From: Geobacillus vulcani PSS1 | GTDB lineage: Bacteria > Bacillota > Bacilli > Bacillales > Anoxybacillaceae | Length of the DNA stretch: 64,000 nucleotides | Assembly (NCBI RefSeq): GCF_000733845.1 | Contig: NZ_JPOI01000001.1 | Coordinates: forward strand, 1,031,501 to 1,095,500 | Reading direction: 5' to 3' | Part shown: piece after piece, positions 27,173-38,696 of the stretch | Numbering within the stretch: position 1 is the first letter of the stretch | Layout: each line of letters starts with the position of its first letter | Notes under the pieces: generated by a model | Told to the model about the DNA's origin: nothing | The model's database searches: none | Seen by the model: only the letters and a program-made list of their open reading frames with translations | Position numbers and translations under genes: made by a program

Positions 27173-30100
27173 ATGGCGCACATTTACCGTCCGAAGCATC
27201 ACGTCCGCTTTGTGACCGCATCGAGCTTGTTTGACGGCCATGACGCCTCGATCAACATTATGCGTCGTATTTTGCAGGCGAGCGGCGCCGAGGTCATCCA
27301 TTTAGGCCATAACCGCTCGGTGGAGGAAATCGTCAATGCCGCCATTCAGGAAGATGTCCAAGGTATTGCCGTCTCCTCGTATCAAGGCGGGCATATGGAA
27401 TTTTTTAAATACATGTACGATCTGCTCCAAGAGCGGGAAGCGCCTCACATCCGCATTTACGGAGGCGGGGGCGGTGTCATCATCCCGCGCGAAATCAAAG
27501 AGCTGCACGAATATGGCATCGCCCGCATTTTCTCGCCGGAAGACGGCCGACGCCTCGGCTTGCAAGGGATGATCAACGTCATGCTTGAAGAGTGCGATTT
27601 TCCGACTGTGACGACGGTGACCGATGAACTGGAGCGGCTTCCGTCCGGCGATGTGCAGGCGATCGCCCGTCTCATCACGCTGTGCGAATATCGCGCTGAG
27701 GCGGAAAACAAAGAGGCGGCCGCGGCGGCGGAAGCCGCCATTGAACAAGTGAAGGCGCTCGAGAAGCGCGTTCCGGTGCTCGGCATCACCGGCACAGGCG
27801 GGGCGGGGAAAAGCTCGCTCACCGATGAGCTCGTCCGCCGCTTTTTAAACGAAATTCCCGATATCAAAATCGCGATCTTATCCGTGGACCCGACGAAGCA
27901 AAAAACGGGCGGGGCGCTGTTGGGCGACCGCATCCGGATGAATGCGATCAACTCGCCGCGCGTGTACATGAGAAGCTTGGCGACGCGCCATTCCCGCACG
28001 GAACTGTCGCCGGCGATTCGCGATGCGATTTCTGTTGTCAAAGCGGCCGGATTTGATCTTGTCATCATTGAAACGAGCGGGATCGGCCAAGGCGACGCCG
28101 CCATTACCGAAGTGTGCGACGTGTCGATGTACGTCATGACAAGCGAGTTCGGCGCGCCGACGCAGCTTGAGAAGATCGACATGATCGATTATGCGGATTT
28201 GATCGTCATTAACAAATTTGAACGTAAAGGGTCAGAAGACGCAAAACGGCAAGTGCAAAAACAATATCAGCGCAGCCATCAGCTGTTTGACCGCGATGTT
28301 TCGGAAATGCCGGTGTACGGCACGATCGCCAGCCAGTTTAACGATCCCGGCACGAATACGCTCTTTGTCGCGCTCGTTGACACGATTAACCGGAAAACAG
28401 GGACGAACTGGAAGACCAACTTGAAAACGGTTGCCAATGTCGAAAAGCATAATGTCATCATCCCGAACGAGCGCCGCTACTATTTGCGTGAAATCGCGGA
28501 AACGGTCCGCTCGTACCACCGTCGCGCCGAGCAGCAAGTCGAAGTGGCAAGACGCCTGTTCCAAATTGAAGGGGCCATCGAAGCGGCGAAGGAACGGGGC
28601 GAAGCGGAAGACGTCATCCGCGCGCTCGAGACGCTGAAAGCCGATTATGAGGCCAAGTTGACGCCTGAATCGAAGCGCATTTTGGCGACATGGGAAGAAA
28701 CGAAAGCGAAATATGCGGCAAAACAATTTGTCACGAAAGTGCGCGACAAAGAAATTGTCACCGAACTGACGACGAAAACGTTGTCCGGTTTGGACATTCC
28801 GAAAGTCGTCTTGCCGAAATTCAAAGACTACGGGGAGATTTTGCGCTGGGTGTATAAAGAAAACGTCCCGGGTTCGTTTCCGTATACGGCCGGCGTCTTC
28901 CCGTTCAAGCGCCAGGGCGAAGATCCGAAACGGCAATTTGCCGGCGAAGGGACGCCGGAGCGCACGAACCGCCGCTTCCATTACTTGTGCAAAGAAGACA
29001 AGGCGAAGCGGCTCAGCACGGCGTTTGACTCGGTGACGCTCTACGGCGAAGACCCCGACTACCGGCCGGACATTTTTGGCAAAATCGGAGAAAGCGGTGT
29101 CAGCGTCTGTACGCTTGATGATATGAAAAAGCTGTACAAAGGGTTTGATTTGTGCGACCCGCTTACCTCGGTGTCGATGACGATCAACGGCCCGGCTCCG
29201 ATTTTGCTGGCGATGTTTATGAATACGGCGATCGACCAGCAAGTCGAGAAAAAAGAAGCCGAGCTCGGCCGCCCGCTTACGCCGGAAGAGTACGAACAAG
29301 TGAAGGAATGGACGCTGCAAACGGTGCGCGGCACGGTGCAAGCCGATATTTTGAAGGAAGACCAAGGGCAAAACACGTGCATTTTTTCAACCGACTTTGC
29401 CTTGAAGATGATGGGCGACATTCAAGAATATTTCATTAAGCACCGCGTCCGCAACTATTACTCGGTGTCGATTTCCGGCTACCATATCGCCGAGGCGGGG
29501 GCGAACCCGATCACGCAGCTGGCGTTTACGCTTGCCAACGGCTTTACCTACGTCGAGTATTACTTGAGCCGCGGCATGCACATTGACGATTTCGCGCCGA
29601 ACTTGTCATTTTTCTTCAGCAACGGCCTTGATCCGGAATACTCGGTCATCGGCCGCGTGGCGCGCCGCATTTGGGCGGTCGTGATGCGCGAAAAATATGG
29701 GGCAAATGAACGAAGCCAAAAATTGAAATACCATATCCAAACGTCCGGCCGTTCGCTGCACGCGCAGGAGATTGACTTCAACGACATTCGCACGACCTTG
29801 CAGGCCCTTCTGGCAATTTATGACAACTGCAACTCGCTGCATACGAATGCCTATGACGAAGCGATCACCACACCGACCGAAGAGTCGGTCCGTCGGGCGA
29901 TGGCGATCCAACTGATTATCACGAAAGAGTTCGGCCTGACGAAAAACGAAAACCCGCTGCAAGGCTCATTCATTATTGAGGAGCTCACCGACTTGGTCGA
30001 AGAAGCGGTGTTGCAAGAGTTTGAACGGCTCAACGACCGCGGCGGTGTGCTCGGAGCGATGGAAATGCAGTATCAGCGCGGCAAAATCCAAGACGAATCC

Positions 30101-30433
30101 CTTTACTATGAAACGAAGAAACATAGCGGCGAACTGCCGATCATCGGCGTCAACACGTTCTTGAACCCGAATCCGCCGTCAGAAGAGGAGCTGAACAACA
30201 TCCAGCTCGCCCGGGCGACGTATGAAGAAAAAGAGACGCAAATCCGCAACTTGCGCGAATTCCAAGAACGGAACAAAGACAAAGCCGGCCCGGCGCTCGA
30301 ACGGCTGAAGCAAGTGGCGACAAGCGGCGGCAACATTTTCGAGGAATTGATGGAAACGGTGAAAGTCGCCAGCCTTGGACAAATCACCCGCGCCTTGTAC
30401 GAAGTCGGTGGACAATATCGACGGAATATGTAA
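27173..30433 (+). CDS. icmF: Fused isobutyryl-CoA mutase IcmF
   Basis: IcmF interconverts isobutyryl-CoA and n-butyryl-CoA using adenosylcobalamin and carries its own G-protein chaperone. This 1086-residue protein has the three expected parts: an N-terminal B12-binding domain with D21-G-H23-D (base-off His ligand), a MeaB-like GTPase with P-loop [11 protein letters not shown] at about 204-214, and a C-terminal mutase domain from about residue 560. The second position-26 residue of the B12 motif is Ser where Gly is usual. It links valine catabolism to the butyryl-CoA dehydrogenation genes upstream. The Geobacillus kaustophilus homologue has been characterised. Confidence 0.95.
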   Translation: MAHIYRPKHHVRFVTASSLFDGHDASINIMRRILQASGAEVIHLGHNRSVEEIVNAAIQEDVQGIAVSSYQGGHMEFFKYMYDLLQEREAPHIRIYGGGGGVIIPREIKELHEYGIARIFSPEDGRRLGLQGMINVMLEECDFPTVTTVTDELERLPSGDVQAIARLITLCEYRAEAENKEAAAAAEAAIEQVKALEKRVPVLGITGTGGAGKSSLTDELVRRFLNEIPDIKIAILSVDPTKQKTGGALLGDRIRMNAINSPRVYMRSLATRHSRTELSPAIRDAISVVKAAGFDLVIIETSGIGQGDAAITEVCDVSMYVMTSEFGAPTQLEKIDMIDYADLIVINKFERKGSEDAKRQVQKQYQRSHQLFDRDVSEMPVYGTIASQFNDPGTNTLFVALVDTINRKTGTNWKTNLKTVANVEKHNVIIPNERRYYLREIAETVRSYHRRAEQQVEVARRLFQIEGAIEAAKERGEAEDVIRALETLKADYEAKLTPESKRILATWEETKAKYAAKQFVTKVRDKEIVTELTTKTLSGLDIPKVVLPKFKDYGEILRWVYKENVPGSFPYTAGVFPFKRQGEDPKRQFAGEGTPERTNRRFHYLCKEDKAKRLSTAFDSVTLYGEDPDYRPDIFGKIGESGVSVCTLDDMKKLYKGFDLCDPLTSVSMTINGPAPILLAMFMNTAIDQQVEKKEAELGRPLTPEEYEQVKEWTLQTVRGTVQADILKEDQGQNTCIFSTDFALKMMGDIQEYFIKHRVRNYYSVSISGYHIAEAGANPITQLAFTLANGFTYVEYYLSRGMHIDDFAPNLSFFFSNGLDPEYSVIGRVARRIWAVVMREKYGANERSQKLKYHIQTSGRSLHAQEIDFNDIRTTLQALLAIYDNCNSLHTNAYDEAITTPTEESVRRAMAIQLIITKEFGLTKNENPLQGSFIIEELTDLVEEAVLQEFERLNDRGGVLGAMEMQYQRGKIQDESLYYETKKHSGELPIIGVNTFLNPNPPSEEELNNIQLARATYEEKETQIRNLREFQERNKDKAGPALERLKQVATSGGNIFEELMETVKVASLGQITRALYEVGGQYRRNM

Positions 30434-30818
30434 TTCAAGGGCGTTTCACCGTGTTCGGCTTTCGTCGGGCGGCCTCGATCACAATGAATCACGACCCGTT
30501 GCACGTTAGCAGGTCGGTAGAACGATCGGCAGCAGCTGTTGGCATGCCGGCCCGCCGGAAGCGAAACGAGCGGAACGCGGATGGGGCCAAAAGATCAAGA
30601 CGAATGGGCTTCGTACGGAAAAAGCGAAGCGGTGTGACCAAACAGATGCGGACGCAACGAATATGTCGGAAGGAGGGCTGTCCTCACCGCAGGGTTGCCC
30701 TCTTTTGCTTTTTTCGGCAAATGGGTAGCATAAACCCCGACAATTTGTTTATAATGAATGGTATGTATTCCACACTTGCATTCATTGGTTTCATTATTAT
30801 AGAAGGGGAGTGCTGAAC
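30434..30818 (+). other. Intergenic region between icmF and rpoE
   Basis: These 385 bp hold no convincing gene. A hairpin GAGGGC/GCCCTC (30673-30678 / 30697-30702) followed by TTTT may terminate icmF. A TATAAT at 30750-30755 lies 64 bp before rpoE and is its likely -10; the -35 is weak. Nothing else was recognised in 30434-30670. Confidence 0.55.
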
Positions 30819-31376
30819 TTGAGCCTGCAGCAGCAATACTCGCCGGAGGAATTGCAGGAGATGTCGTTCGTCGAGCTGGCGAACCTCATTTTGCTTGAGA
30901 AGCGGGAGGCGTTGCCGTTCGATCAACTCGTCCGTGAAGCCGCAGCGCTGGCCGGCATATCCGAAGAAGAGATGGAGGCGAGGCTTGCTCAATATTACAC
31001 GGATTTAAACATCGATGGCCGGTTTATTTGCGTCGGGGAGAACGTCTGGGGGCTGCGCACATGGTATCCGTTCGATCAGACGGAAGACGAGACGGTGACG
31101 ATCATCAAGCCGAAGAAGAAGAAAAAAGCGCTTGACGATGAATACGATGAATACGATGAGCTGCTTGAAGATGAAGATCTCGATTACGACGATTTGGATG
31201 AATATGATGAGGAAGAGCTCGAGCTTGATGAAGATGATCTCTTGGAAGATGAAGAATTCGATTTGGATGAAGATGTCGCGTTTGACGATGACATTCTCGG
31301 CGATGAAGAGTTTGAGCTGGACGACGCACCGCTCGATGAAGAACTTGATCTCGAAGAGCCGGAGGAAGACGAATAA
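30819..31376 (+). CDS. rpoE: RNA polymerase delta subunit
   Basis: Delta is the Gram-positive RNA polymerase subunit that promotes enzyme recycling and sensitivity to initiating NTP. The 185 residues comprise an N-terminal HARE-HTH-like domain (about 1-90, ending RTWYPFDQ), a basic KPKKKKK patch, and a highly acidic Asp/Glu tail of about 80 residues. The start is probably TTG at 30819, eight bases after AGGGGAG, and aligns with the B. subtilis N-terminus; GTG at 30810 overlaps that site. It sits just upstream of pyrG. Confidence 0.94.
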   Translation: MSLQQQYSPEELQEMSFVELANLILLEKREALPFDQLVREAAALAGISEEEMEARLAQYYTDLNIDGRFICVGENVWGLRTWYPFDQTEDETVTIIKPKKKKKALDDEYDEYDELLEDEDLDYDDLDEYDEEELELDEDDLLEDEEFDLDEDVAFDDDILGDEEFELDDAPLDEELDLEEPEEDE

Positions 31377-31380
31377 CCGC

Positions 31381-31420
31381 TTGACTTTGCCAAAGGAACC
31401 CGGTACAATGTGTGTTGGGC
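31381..31420 (+). promoter_or_regulatory. pyrG promoter with GGGC initiation site
   Basis: TTGACT (31381-31386), a 17-bp spacer and TACAAT (31404-31409) are followed seven bases later by GGGCTC. A transcript beginning GGGC at 31417 is exactly what CTP-sensitive reiterative initiation at B. subtilis pyrG requires. Confidence 0.85.
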
Positions 31421-31442
31421 TCTTGAAAATGAACAAATCGAT

Positions 31443-31476
31443 CGCTCCCTTACGTACGGTAAGCGGAGCGTTTTTT
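31443..31476 (+). terminator. pyrG leader attenuator
   Basis: CGCTCC-CTTAC (31443-31453) pairs with GTAAG-C-GGAGCG (31459-31470, one bulged C), followed by TTTTTT. The left arm contains CUCCC, which can pair with a poly-G 5' extension of the transcript to give antitermination when CTP is low. Confidence 0.85.
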
Positions 31477-31500
31477 ATTTGCGCCTTTCGCAAACACTGA

Positions 31501-33132
<1,632 letters not shown>

Positions 33133-33139
33133 CGAAAAA

Positions 33140-33198
33140 GGAGCTGTCCCAAAAAGCCACCGAACGGCCTTTTGGGTTCAGCTCCCTTTCTTTTTTTC
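33140..33198 (+). terminator. Terminator of pyrG
   Basis: GGAGCTG-t-CCCAAAA-a-GCC (33140-33158) pairs with the complementary arm 33166-33185, followed by a long T-rich run. Confidence 0.9.
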
Positions 33199-33283
33199 AA
33201 GCACGATGCTCGTTGACTTAGGCGCGGCTTCTCTTCCCTTTTTCCTTCAGCCGGCGGGAGAGCGCTCATTTGGATGGCGGCCG

Positions 33284-33805
33284 TTACTCATATTCCGATA
33301 AAATTTCATCGAGCAACACGCGCAGCCCGTAGTAGACGAAGGAAGCGGTGATGATCGTCGGCATGCCGATGCGGCGGCCATCTTCGGTCGGCACGAGCGG
33401 GCGGGAAAGTTTGCTGTCGATAAAGACGGTGGCTATATCGGCCAGTCCGGGTTCATCCTTGACGAGCGCCGCGACGGCCACTGCATCGACGCCGTGTGCC
33501 TGCAGCTGTTCGACGAGGCGAATGGCCTCAGGATCATTGGAAAAGCGGGCAAAGAGAAGCGCGCGATCCGTTTCCTGCCAGTCATCGGTTGCCGTCGGTT
33601 CAAGCCGTTTGGCTTTCGGCAACGGATCAGGGCCAAAAAGCGCGGCGGCGGCGACCGCATCGAGTTCACCGATGCCATACAGCCAAATGCGCCCATCGCC
33701 GATAGCAGCCTGGGCAAGCAGACGCGCCCCGTCTTCGAGCGCCAGCTCTTCGTCCGCAGCGATTTTTTGCAACAGTCCGATCGTTTGCGTCGTTAAAATT
33801 TTCAC
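33284..33805 (-). CDS. ywjG: YwjG-like DUF2529 protein
   Basis: This 173-residue protein matches YwjG/DUF2529. The fold resembles SIS-type sugar isomerase domains (GDGRIWLYGIGELDAVAAAALFG, a late FVYYGLRVLLDEIL), but no function is known. The GTG at 33805 follows GAAAGGAGG and matches the B. subtilis N-terminus; the frame extends to 33892 without a site. It is transcribed divergently from spo0F, as in B. subtilis. A minus-strand TATAAT at 33828-33833 is its likely -10. Confidence 0.82.
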   Translation of the reverse strand: MKILTTQTIGLLQKIAADEELALEDGARLLAQAAIGDGRIWLYGIGELDAVAAAALFGPDPLPKAKRLEPTATDDWQETDRALLFARFSNDPEAIRLVEQLQAHGVDAVAVAALVKDEPGLADIATVFIDSKLSRPLVPTEDGRRIGMPTIITASFVYYGLRVLLDEILSEYE

Positions 33806-33863
33806 GGTTCGGCCTCCTTTCGCCGCTATTATACAAAATCGGCAAACAACAAGAAAAGCAAGC

Positions 33864-33890
33864 AGGAAATGGGTTTGCCAAATGCGAAAC
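33864..33890 (+). promoter_or_regulatory. Candidate sigma-H promoter of spo0F
   Basis: GCAGGAAAT (core AGGAAAT at 33864-33870) and GCGAAAC (33884-33890) resemble sigma-H -35 and -10 elements with a 13-bp spacer. B. subtilis spo0F uses a sigma-H promoter. The match is partial. Confidence 0.4.
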
Positions 33891-33928
33891 ATTAATAGGG
33901 AGAAAACAGAGAATAGAGGTGCATAAAG

Positions 33929-34291
33929 GTGGGAAACAAAATTTTAATTGTCGATGATCAATATGGTATTCGCATTTTGCTCAACGAAGTGTTTCAGCGT
34001 GAAGGATATGTGACCTATCAAGCCGCCAACGGCATGCAGGCGCTCGAAATCGCCCGCAAACACTGCCCTGATCTTGTGCTTCTTGATATGAAAATTCCTG
34101 GCATGGACGGCATTGAAATTTTAAAACGGTTGAAAGACATTGATCCGGATATTAAGGTGATCATCATGACTGCCTACGGGGAGCTCGATATGATTCAAGA
34201 AACGAAAGAGCTCGGGGCGCTTATGCATTTTGCCAAGCCCTTTGATATTGACGATTTGCGCGCTGCCGTCAAAAAATACATTACTGCCTAG
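33929..34291 (+). CDS. spo0F: Spo0F response regulator
   Basis: Spo0F is the single-domain phosphorelay intermediate that receives phosphate from Kin kinases and passes it to Spo0B. The 120-residue receiver has the acidic pair in ILIVDDQYG, the phosphoacceptor Asp in [13 protein letters not shown] (about residue 54), the Thr in IIMTAYGE and the Lys in HFAKPFD. The GTG start follows GAGGT by eight bases. The C-terminus KKYITA is about four residues shorter than the B. subtilis protein, and the stop codon lies inside the terminus of a MITE-like element. Confidence 0.96.
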   Translation: MGNKILIVDDQYGIRILLNEVFQREGYVTYQAANGMQALEIARKHCPDLVLLDMKIPGMDGIEILKRLKDIDPDIKVIIMTAYGELDMIQETKELGALMHFAKPFDIDDLRAAVKKYITA

Positions 34292-34426
34292 AAGGCCGGT
34301 GAAAAACGATTATTTTTGTTCAATCGATGGAAGTTCATCGGGAGGAAAGAGCCAATTTGATCAGGTTTCTTAACTTGAGAAGGGAGGCTGTTGAGCTGCT
34401 TTTTGATTACATCACCCGTCTTCTAG
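34288..34426 (+). mobile_element. MITE-like element, copy 1
   Basis: This 139-bp non-coding element begins CTAGAAGGCCGGTGAAAAAC and ends TTACATCACCCGTCTTCTAG. The outer 15 bases form an imperfect terminal inverted repeat (12 of 15). A second copy in the same orientation lies at 49755-49887. The two share several blocks, including AGGTTTCTTAA-TTGA-AAG. No target duplication is obvious. The TAG of the left end is the spo0F stop codon. Confidence 0.75.
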
Positions 34427-34696
34427 ACAGCGCCATCGATGAGCGGCTTTCCTTTGGCAAAGAAAGTGCATCGATGAACATTTGGTGACACTGTCGTCTT
34501 TAGGAGGTTGTGAACGCTCTCCCACCAATGCTCACGCGTGGAAGTGGGGATCCTCTCGGTTCGGGATGATACAAGGGGGAAATGTTGCCGTTTTGCCGGC
34601 AAGTTGGTATGCTTATAGCGTAGAGAGATTTTGCGCCTGTGGACCCAGTCACCGCCAAGGCGACAAAGACGACGATCAGCTAAGGAGGATGTAACC
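34427..34696 (+). other. Intergenic region before fbaA with insertion-element-like remnant
   Basis: Beyond the MITE-like copy this 270-bp stretch has no gene. CATCGATGA is repeated at 34434-34442 and 34469-34477. A structured segment at about 34498-34560 (CTCCCACCAATGCTCACGCG, then GTGGGGATCC) looks like the right end of an IS200/IS605 (TnpB) element; this rests on resemblance only. The fbaA promoter lies at 34585-34613. Confidence 0.35.
34585..34613 (+). promoter_or_regulatory. Candidate sigma-A promoter of fbaA
   Basis: TTGCCG (34585-34590), a 17-bp spacer and TATGCT (34608-34613) lie 84 bp upstream of fbaA. Confidence 0.5.
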
Positions 34697-35560
34697 ATGC
34701 CGTTAGTATCGATGAAAGAGATGTTGAACGAGGCGTTGCGCGGCAAATATGCGGTCGGCCAATTCAACATTAACAACCTGGAATGGACGCAAGCGATTTT
34801 AGCGGCGGCTGAGGAGGAAAAATCGCCGGTCATTCTCGGCGTCTCCGAAGGGGCGGCTCGCTATATGAGCGGATTCAAAACCGTCGTCAACATGGTCAAA
34901 GGCTTAATGGAAGACATGAACATCACCGTTCCGGTCGCCATCCATCTCGACCATGGATCGAGCTTTGAAAAATGCAAAGCGGCGATTGACGCCGGGTTCA
35001 CCTCGGTTATGATTGACGCCTCCCACCATCCATTTGAAGAAAACGTCCGCATCACCTCGCAAGTCGTTGAATATGCTCATGCGCGCGGCGTTTCGGTCGA
35101 AGCGGAGCTCGGCATCGTCGGCGGGCAGGAAGATGACGTCGTCGGCGAAGGAATTATTTATGCCGACCCGAAAGAGTGTGAAGAGCTTGTGAAACGGACA
35201 GGCGTCGACTGTCTCGCTCCGGCGCTCGGTTCCGTGCATGGTCCGTATAAAGGAGAGCCGAAGCTTGGGTTTGCTGAAATGGAGCAAATCCGCGACTTAA
35301 CCGGCGTTCCGCTTGTACTCCACGGCGGCACCGGCATTCCGACCGAACAAATTCAACGCGCGATCTCCCTTGGCACATCGAAAATCAACGTCAATACGGA
35401 AAACCAAATGGCGTTTACCAAGGTCGTTCGCGAGCTGCTCGCCAAAGACCCGAACGTCTATGATCCGCGCAAAATCATCGGCCCGGGCCGCGATGCCATC
35501 AAAGCGACGGTCATTGGCAAAATGCGCGAGTTCGGCTCGTCCGGAAAAGCGGCGCGATGA
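34697..35560 (+). CDS. fbaA: Class II fructose-bisphosphate aldolase
   Basis: FbaA splits fructose 1,6-bisphosphate in glycolysis and makes it in gluconeogenesis. The 287-residue zinc enzyme has HLDHGSS (about residue 82), [20 protein letters not shown] and LHGGTGIP, which hold the metal and phosphate ligands. The ATG at 34697 has TAAGGAGGATG upstream, so the in-frame extension to 34631 is rejected. It precedes tal, as in B. subtilis. The GC-rich repeat 35572-35594 followed by TTTTT may terminate part of its transcripts. Confidence 0.96.
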   Translation: MPLVSMKEMLNEALRGKYAVGQFNINNLEWTQAILAAAEEEKSPVILGVSEGAARYMSGFKTVVNMVKGLMEDMNITVPVAIHLDHGSSFEKCKAAIDAGFTSVMIDASHHPFEENVRITSQVVEYAHARGVSVEAELGIVGGQEDDVVGEGIIYADPKECEELVKRTGVDCLAPALGSVHGPYKGEPKLGFAEMEQIRDLTGVPLVLHGGTGIPTEQIQRAISLGTSKINVNTENQMAFTKVVRELLAKDPNVYDPRKIIGPGRDAIKATVIGKMREFGSSGKAAR

Positions 35561-35638
35561 ATCGGTTTCGCGTGGCGGCGTTTGGCCGCCGCACGGCCGT
35601 TTTTGCATATACAATGGATAAACAAGGGAGGGTCAACT

Positions 35639-36280
35639 GTGAAATTTTTCATCGATACTGCCAACTTGGAAGAAATCAAACACGCCCATGAACTTGGCAT
35701 TTTGGCCGGTGTCACGACCAACCCAAGCCTCGTGGCGAAAGAAAACGTATCGTTCCATGAGCGGTTGCGCGAAATTACGTCGATTGTGTCCGGTTCGGTC
35801 AGTGCGGAAGTCATTTCGACCGACGCCGCCGGCATGATTGCGGAAGGCGAAGAGCTGGCAAAAATTGCTCCGAACATTACGATCAAAGTGCCGATGACGC
35901 CGGAAGGCTTAAAAGCAGTCAAGGCGTTTAGCGAAAAAGGAATTAAAACCAACGTGACGCTCGTGTTCACCGCCAATCAGGCGCTTTTGGCCGCACGCGC
36001 CGGCGCGACGTACGTCTCCCCGTTCCTCGGGCGCCTCGATGACATCGGCCATAACGGTTTAGAGCTCATTTCCACGATCGCCGAGATTTTCAACATTCAT
36101 GGCATTGAAACGGAAATCATCGCCGCTTCGATCCGCCATCCGCACCATGTGACGGAAGCGGCGTTGCGCGGAGCTCACATCGCCACGGTGCCGTACAAAG
36201 TGCTGATGCAGTTGTTCCACCATCCGCTTACGGATCAAGGAATCGAGAAGTTTCTCGCCGACTGGAATCGGCAAAAATGA
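35639..36280 (+). CDS. tal: Transaldolase/fructose-6-phosphate aldolase family protein
   Basis: This 213-residue protein belongs to the small transaldolase (TalC/FSA) family, YwjH in B. subtilis. The Schiff-base Lys is K83 in [12 protein letters not shown]-terminal [13 protein letters not shown] and [11 protein letters not shown] and C-terminal [21 protein letters not shown] are family signatures. The GTG at 35639 has GGGAGGG upstream. It probably acts in the non-oxidative pentose phosphate pathway; FSA activity cannot be excluded from sequence alone. Confidence 0.93.
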   Translation: MKFFIDTANLEEIKHAHELGILAGVTTNPSLVAKENVSFHERLREITSIVSGSVSAEVISTDAAGMIAEGEELAKIAPNITIKVPMTPEGLKAVKAFSEKGIKTNVTLVFTANQALLAARAGATYVSPFLGRLDDIGHNGLELISTIAEIFNIHGIETEIIAASIRHPHHVTEAALRGAHIATVPYKVLMQLFHHPLTDQGIEKFLADWNRQK

Positions 36281-36307
36281 AAGTAAGCTGTTTGCCTCTT
36301 GGGTAGA

Positions 36308-36351
36308 GCGGGCTCGCCTTGCTGCGTTCAGGTCGGAAGTGATGAGCCCGC
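36308..36351 (+). terminator. Long-loop hairpin between tal and murAB
   Basis: GCGGGCTC (36308-36315) pairs perfectly with GAGCCCGC (36344-36351) around a 28-base loop; CTTGCTTTTT follows at about 36357-36366. It could be a terminator, but the large loop is unusual. Confidence 0.5.
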
Positions 36352-36412
36352 CCGGCCTTGCTTTTTCATCCCAGGGGTGAAGCCAACTTCCGAGCAAAGA
36401 AGGGAGACAACG

Positions 36413-37699
36413 ATGGATAAAATCAAAATGATCGGCGGAGATCGGCTGCGGGGAACGATTAAAGTGAGCGGCGCGAAAAACAGCGCGGTCGCGTTGATTC
36501 CCGCAGCGATTTTGGCCGATTCGCCGGTGACGATCGAGGGGTTGCCAGACATTTCCGACGTGCACATTTTAGGAAGCTTGATCGAAGAAATCGGCGGCTC
36601 GTTTTCGTTTGACGGCAAAGAGGCGGTCATCGACCCGACGAATATGGTATCCATGCCGCTTCCGAATGGGAAGGTGAAAAAGCTGCGCGCCTCCTATTAT
36701 TTGATGGGGGCGATGCTGGGCCGCTTCAAAAAAGCGGTTGTCGGTTTGCCGGGCGGCTGTCATCTCGGGCCGCGCCCGATTGACCAGCATATCAAAGGGT
36801 TTGAGGCGCTGGGCGCCACCGTAACGAACGAGCAGGGCGCCATTTATTTGCGCGCTGAGGAGCTGCGCGGAGCCCGCATTTTTTTGGACGTCGTCAGCGT
36901 CGGCGCGACGATCAACATCATGCTGGCGGCGGTGCGCGCCAAAGGGCGAACGATTATCGAAAACGCGGCGAAAGAGCCGGAAATCATCGATGTAGCGACC
37001 TTGCTTTCGAACATGGGCGCCAAAATCAAAGGGGCCGGCACCGATGTGATTCGCATTGACGGCGTCGAAACATTATCGGGCTGCCGCCATGCCATCATTC
37101 CAGACCGGATCGAGGCTGGGACGTACATGATCGCCGCTGCTGCCACTGGCGGCGAGGTCGTCGTCGACAACGTCATCCCGCAGCACGTCGAATCGCTGAC
37201 GGCGAAACTGCGCGAAATGGGGGTGCGCGTGGAGACGGGGGAAGATCAAATTCTCGTCTGCGGCACTGATGTTTTGAAAGCGGTTGACGTCAAGACGCTC
37301 GTCTATCCGGGCTTTCCAACCGATCTGCAGCAGCCGTTTACCGCGCTGCTGACAAAGGCCAACGGGACAAGCGTCGTCACCGACACGATTTACAGCGCTC
37401 GTTTTAAGCATGTCGATGAATTGCGGCGCATGAACGCCAATGTGAAAGTCGAAGGCCGCTCAGCCATCGTCACCGGCCCTGTCAAACTGCAAGGGGCGAA
37501 AGTGAAGGCGAGCGATTTGCGCGCCGGGGCGGCGCTTGTCATCGCCGGACTGATGGCCGACGGGGTGACGGAGATCACCGGCGTCGAGCATATCGACCGC
37601 GGATACAGCAACCTCGTCGAAAAACTGTCCGACATCGGCGCCACCATTTGGCGCGAAAAAATGACCGATGAAGAAATCGAGCAAGTGAAAAACGCGTAA
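36413..37699 (+). CDS. murAB: UDP-N-acetylglucosamine 1-carboxyvinyltransferase (MurAB type)
   Basis: This enzyme adds enolpyruvate to UDP-GlcNAc in the first committed step of peptidoglycan synthesis. At 428 residues it matches the second Firmicute paralogue, MurAB/MurZ, and gene order (tal-murAB-glpX-rho) agrees. [10 protein letters not shown] (about 17-26) binds substrate. The fosfomycin-target Cys is C116 in [16 protein letters not shown]. The ATG at 36413 follows AAGGGAGAC; the open frame extends upstream to 36299 through the hairpin and is rejected. Confidence 0.94.
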   Translation: MDKIKMIGGDRLRGTIKVSGAKNSAVALIPAAILADSPVTIEGLPDISDVHILGSLIEEIGGSFSFDGKEAVIDPTNMVSMPLPNGKVKKLRASYYLMGAMLGRFKKAVVGLPGGCHLGPRPIDQHIKGFEALGATVTNEQGAIYLRAEELRGARIFLDVVSVGATINIMLAAVRAKGRTIIENAAKEPEIIDVATLLSNMGAKIKGAGTDVIRIDGVETLSGCRHAIIPDRIEAGTYMIAAAATGGEVVVDNVIPQHVESLTAKLREMGVRVETGEDQILVCGTDVLKAVDVKTLVYPGFPTDLQQPFTALLTKANGTSVVTDTIYSARFKHVDELRRMNANVKVEGRSAIVTGPVKLQGAKVKASDLRAGAALVIAGLMADGVTEITGVEHIDRGYSNLVEKLSDIGATIWREKMTDEEIEQVKNA

Positions 37700-37733
37700 C
37701 GTTGAGTCGACAAAGGGGAAGGGGAGAGCAGCG

Positions 37734-38696
37734 ATGGAACGAAGCTTATCGATGGAACTCGTGCGCGTCACCGAAGCGGCGGCGCTTGCCGCCGCCCGCT
37801 GGATGGGGCGCGGGAAAAAGAATGAGGCCGATGACGCTGCGACATCGGCGATGCGCGACGTGTTTGACACCGTGCCGATGAAAGGCACTGTCGTCATTGG
37901 AGAAGGAGAAATGGACGAAGCGCCGATGCTGTATATCGGTGAAAAGCTTGGCAACGGCTACGGCCCGCGCGTCGATGTCGCTGTCGACCCGCTTGAAGGG
38001 ACGAACATCGTCGCATCAGGGGGATGGAATGCCTTGGCGGTCGTTGCGGTTGCTGACCATGGCCATCTTCTTCATGCGCCGGACATGTACATGGAGAAAA
38101 TCGCCGTCGGGCCGGAAGCGGTCGGGATGATTGACATTGAGGCGCCGATCATCGACAATTTAAAGGCGGTGGCGAAGGCGAAAAACAAAGACATTGAAGA
38201 CGTCGTCGCGGTTGTCCTCAACCGTCCGCGTCACGAGCGGCTCATTCACGAGCTGCGCGAAGCCGGCGCCCGCATTAAGCTCATCAATGACGGCGATGTC
38301 GCCGCCGCCATTAACACGGCGTTCGACCATACCGGCGTCGACATTTTGTTCGGATCGGGCGGCGCGCCGGAAGGAGTGCTCGCGGCGGTCGCGTTGAAAT
38401 GCCTTGGCGGTGAGCTGCAAGGAAAACTCTTGCCGCAAAATGACGAGGAAATCGAGCGGTGCAAAAAAATGGGCATCGATGTCAACAAAGTGTTGCGCAT
38501 GGACGATTTAGTGAAAGGAGACGACGCGATTTTTGCCGCCACCGGCGTCACGGACGGTGAGTTGCTGCGCGGTGTCCGGCTGAAAGGGGCGTACGGCCTC
38601 ACCCACTCCGTCGTCATGCGCGCGAAGTCTGGCACGGTCCGCTTTATCGAAGGACGGCACAGCCTGAAGAAAAAACCGAACTTAGTCATCAAATGA
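37734..38696 (+). CDS. glpX: Class II fructose-1,6-bisphosphatase GlpX
   Basis: GlpX dephosphorylates fructose 1,6-bisphosphate in gluconeogenesis. The 320-residue protein has the class II metal motifs [11 protein letters not shown] (about 58) and VDPLEGTN (about 85), and [16 protein letters not shown]. The start follows GGGGAAGGGGAGAG. Position downstream of murAB and upstream of rho is as in B. subtilis (ywjI). A GC-rich 7-bp hairpin (38705-38721) follows the stop but has no T-run. Confidence 0.95.
   Translation: MERSLSMELVRVTEAAALAAARWMGRGKKNEADDAATSAMRDVFDTVPMKGTVVIGEGEMDEAPMLYIGEKLGNGYGPRVDVAVDPLEGTNIVASGGWNALAVVAVADHGHLLHAPDMYMEKIAVGPEAVGMIDIEAPIIDNLKAVAKAKNKDIEDVVAVVLNRPRHERLIHELREAGARIKLINDGDVAAAINTAFDHTGVDILFGSGGAPEGVLAAVALKCLGGELQGKLLPQNDEEIERCKKMGIDVNKVLRMDDLVKGDDAIFAATGVTDGELLRGVRLKGAYGLTHSVVMRAKSGTVRFIEGRHSLKKKPNLVIK

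Noticed and set aside
28232..29371. A 379-codon minus-strand frame inside icmF
   Set aside because: It is an Arg/Phe-rich reverse shadow of the mutase coding sequence with no independent support.
36300..36370. CAGGTCGGAAG resembling the SRP RNA apical motif
   Set aside because: The tetraloop and asymmetric-loop sequence of SRP RNA are not reproduced and no flanking helix 8 or 5 is formed.
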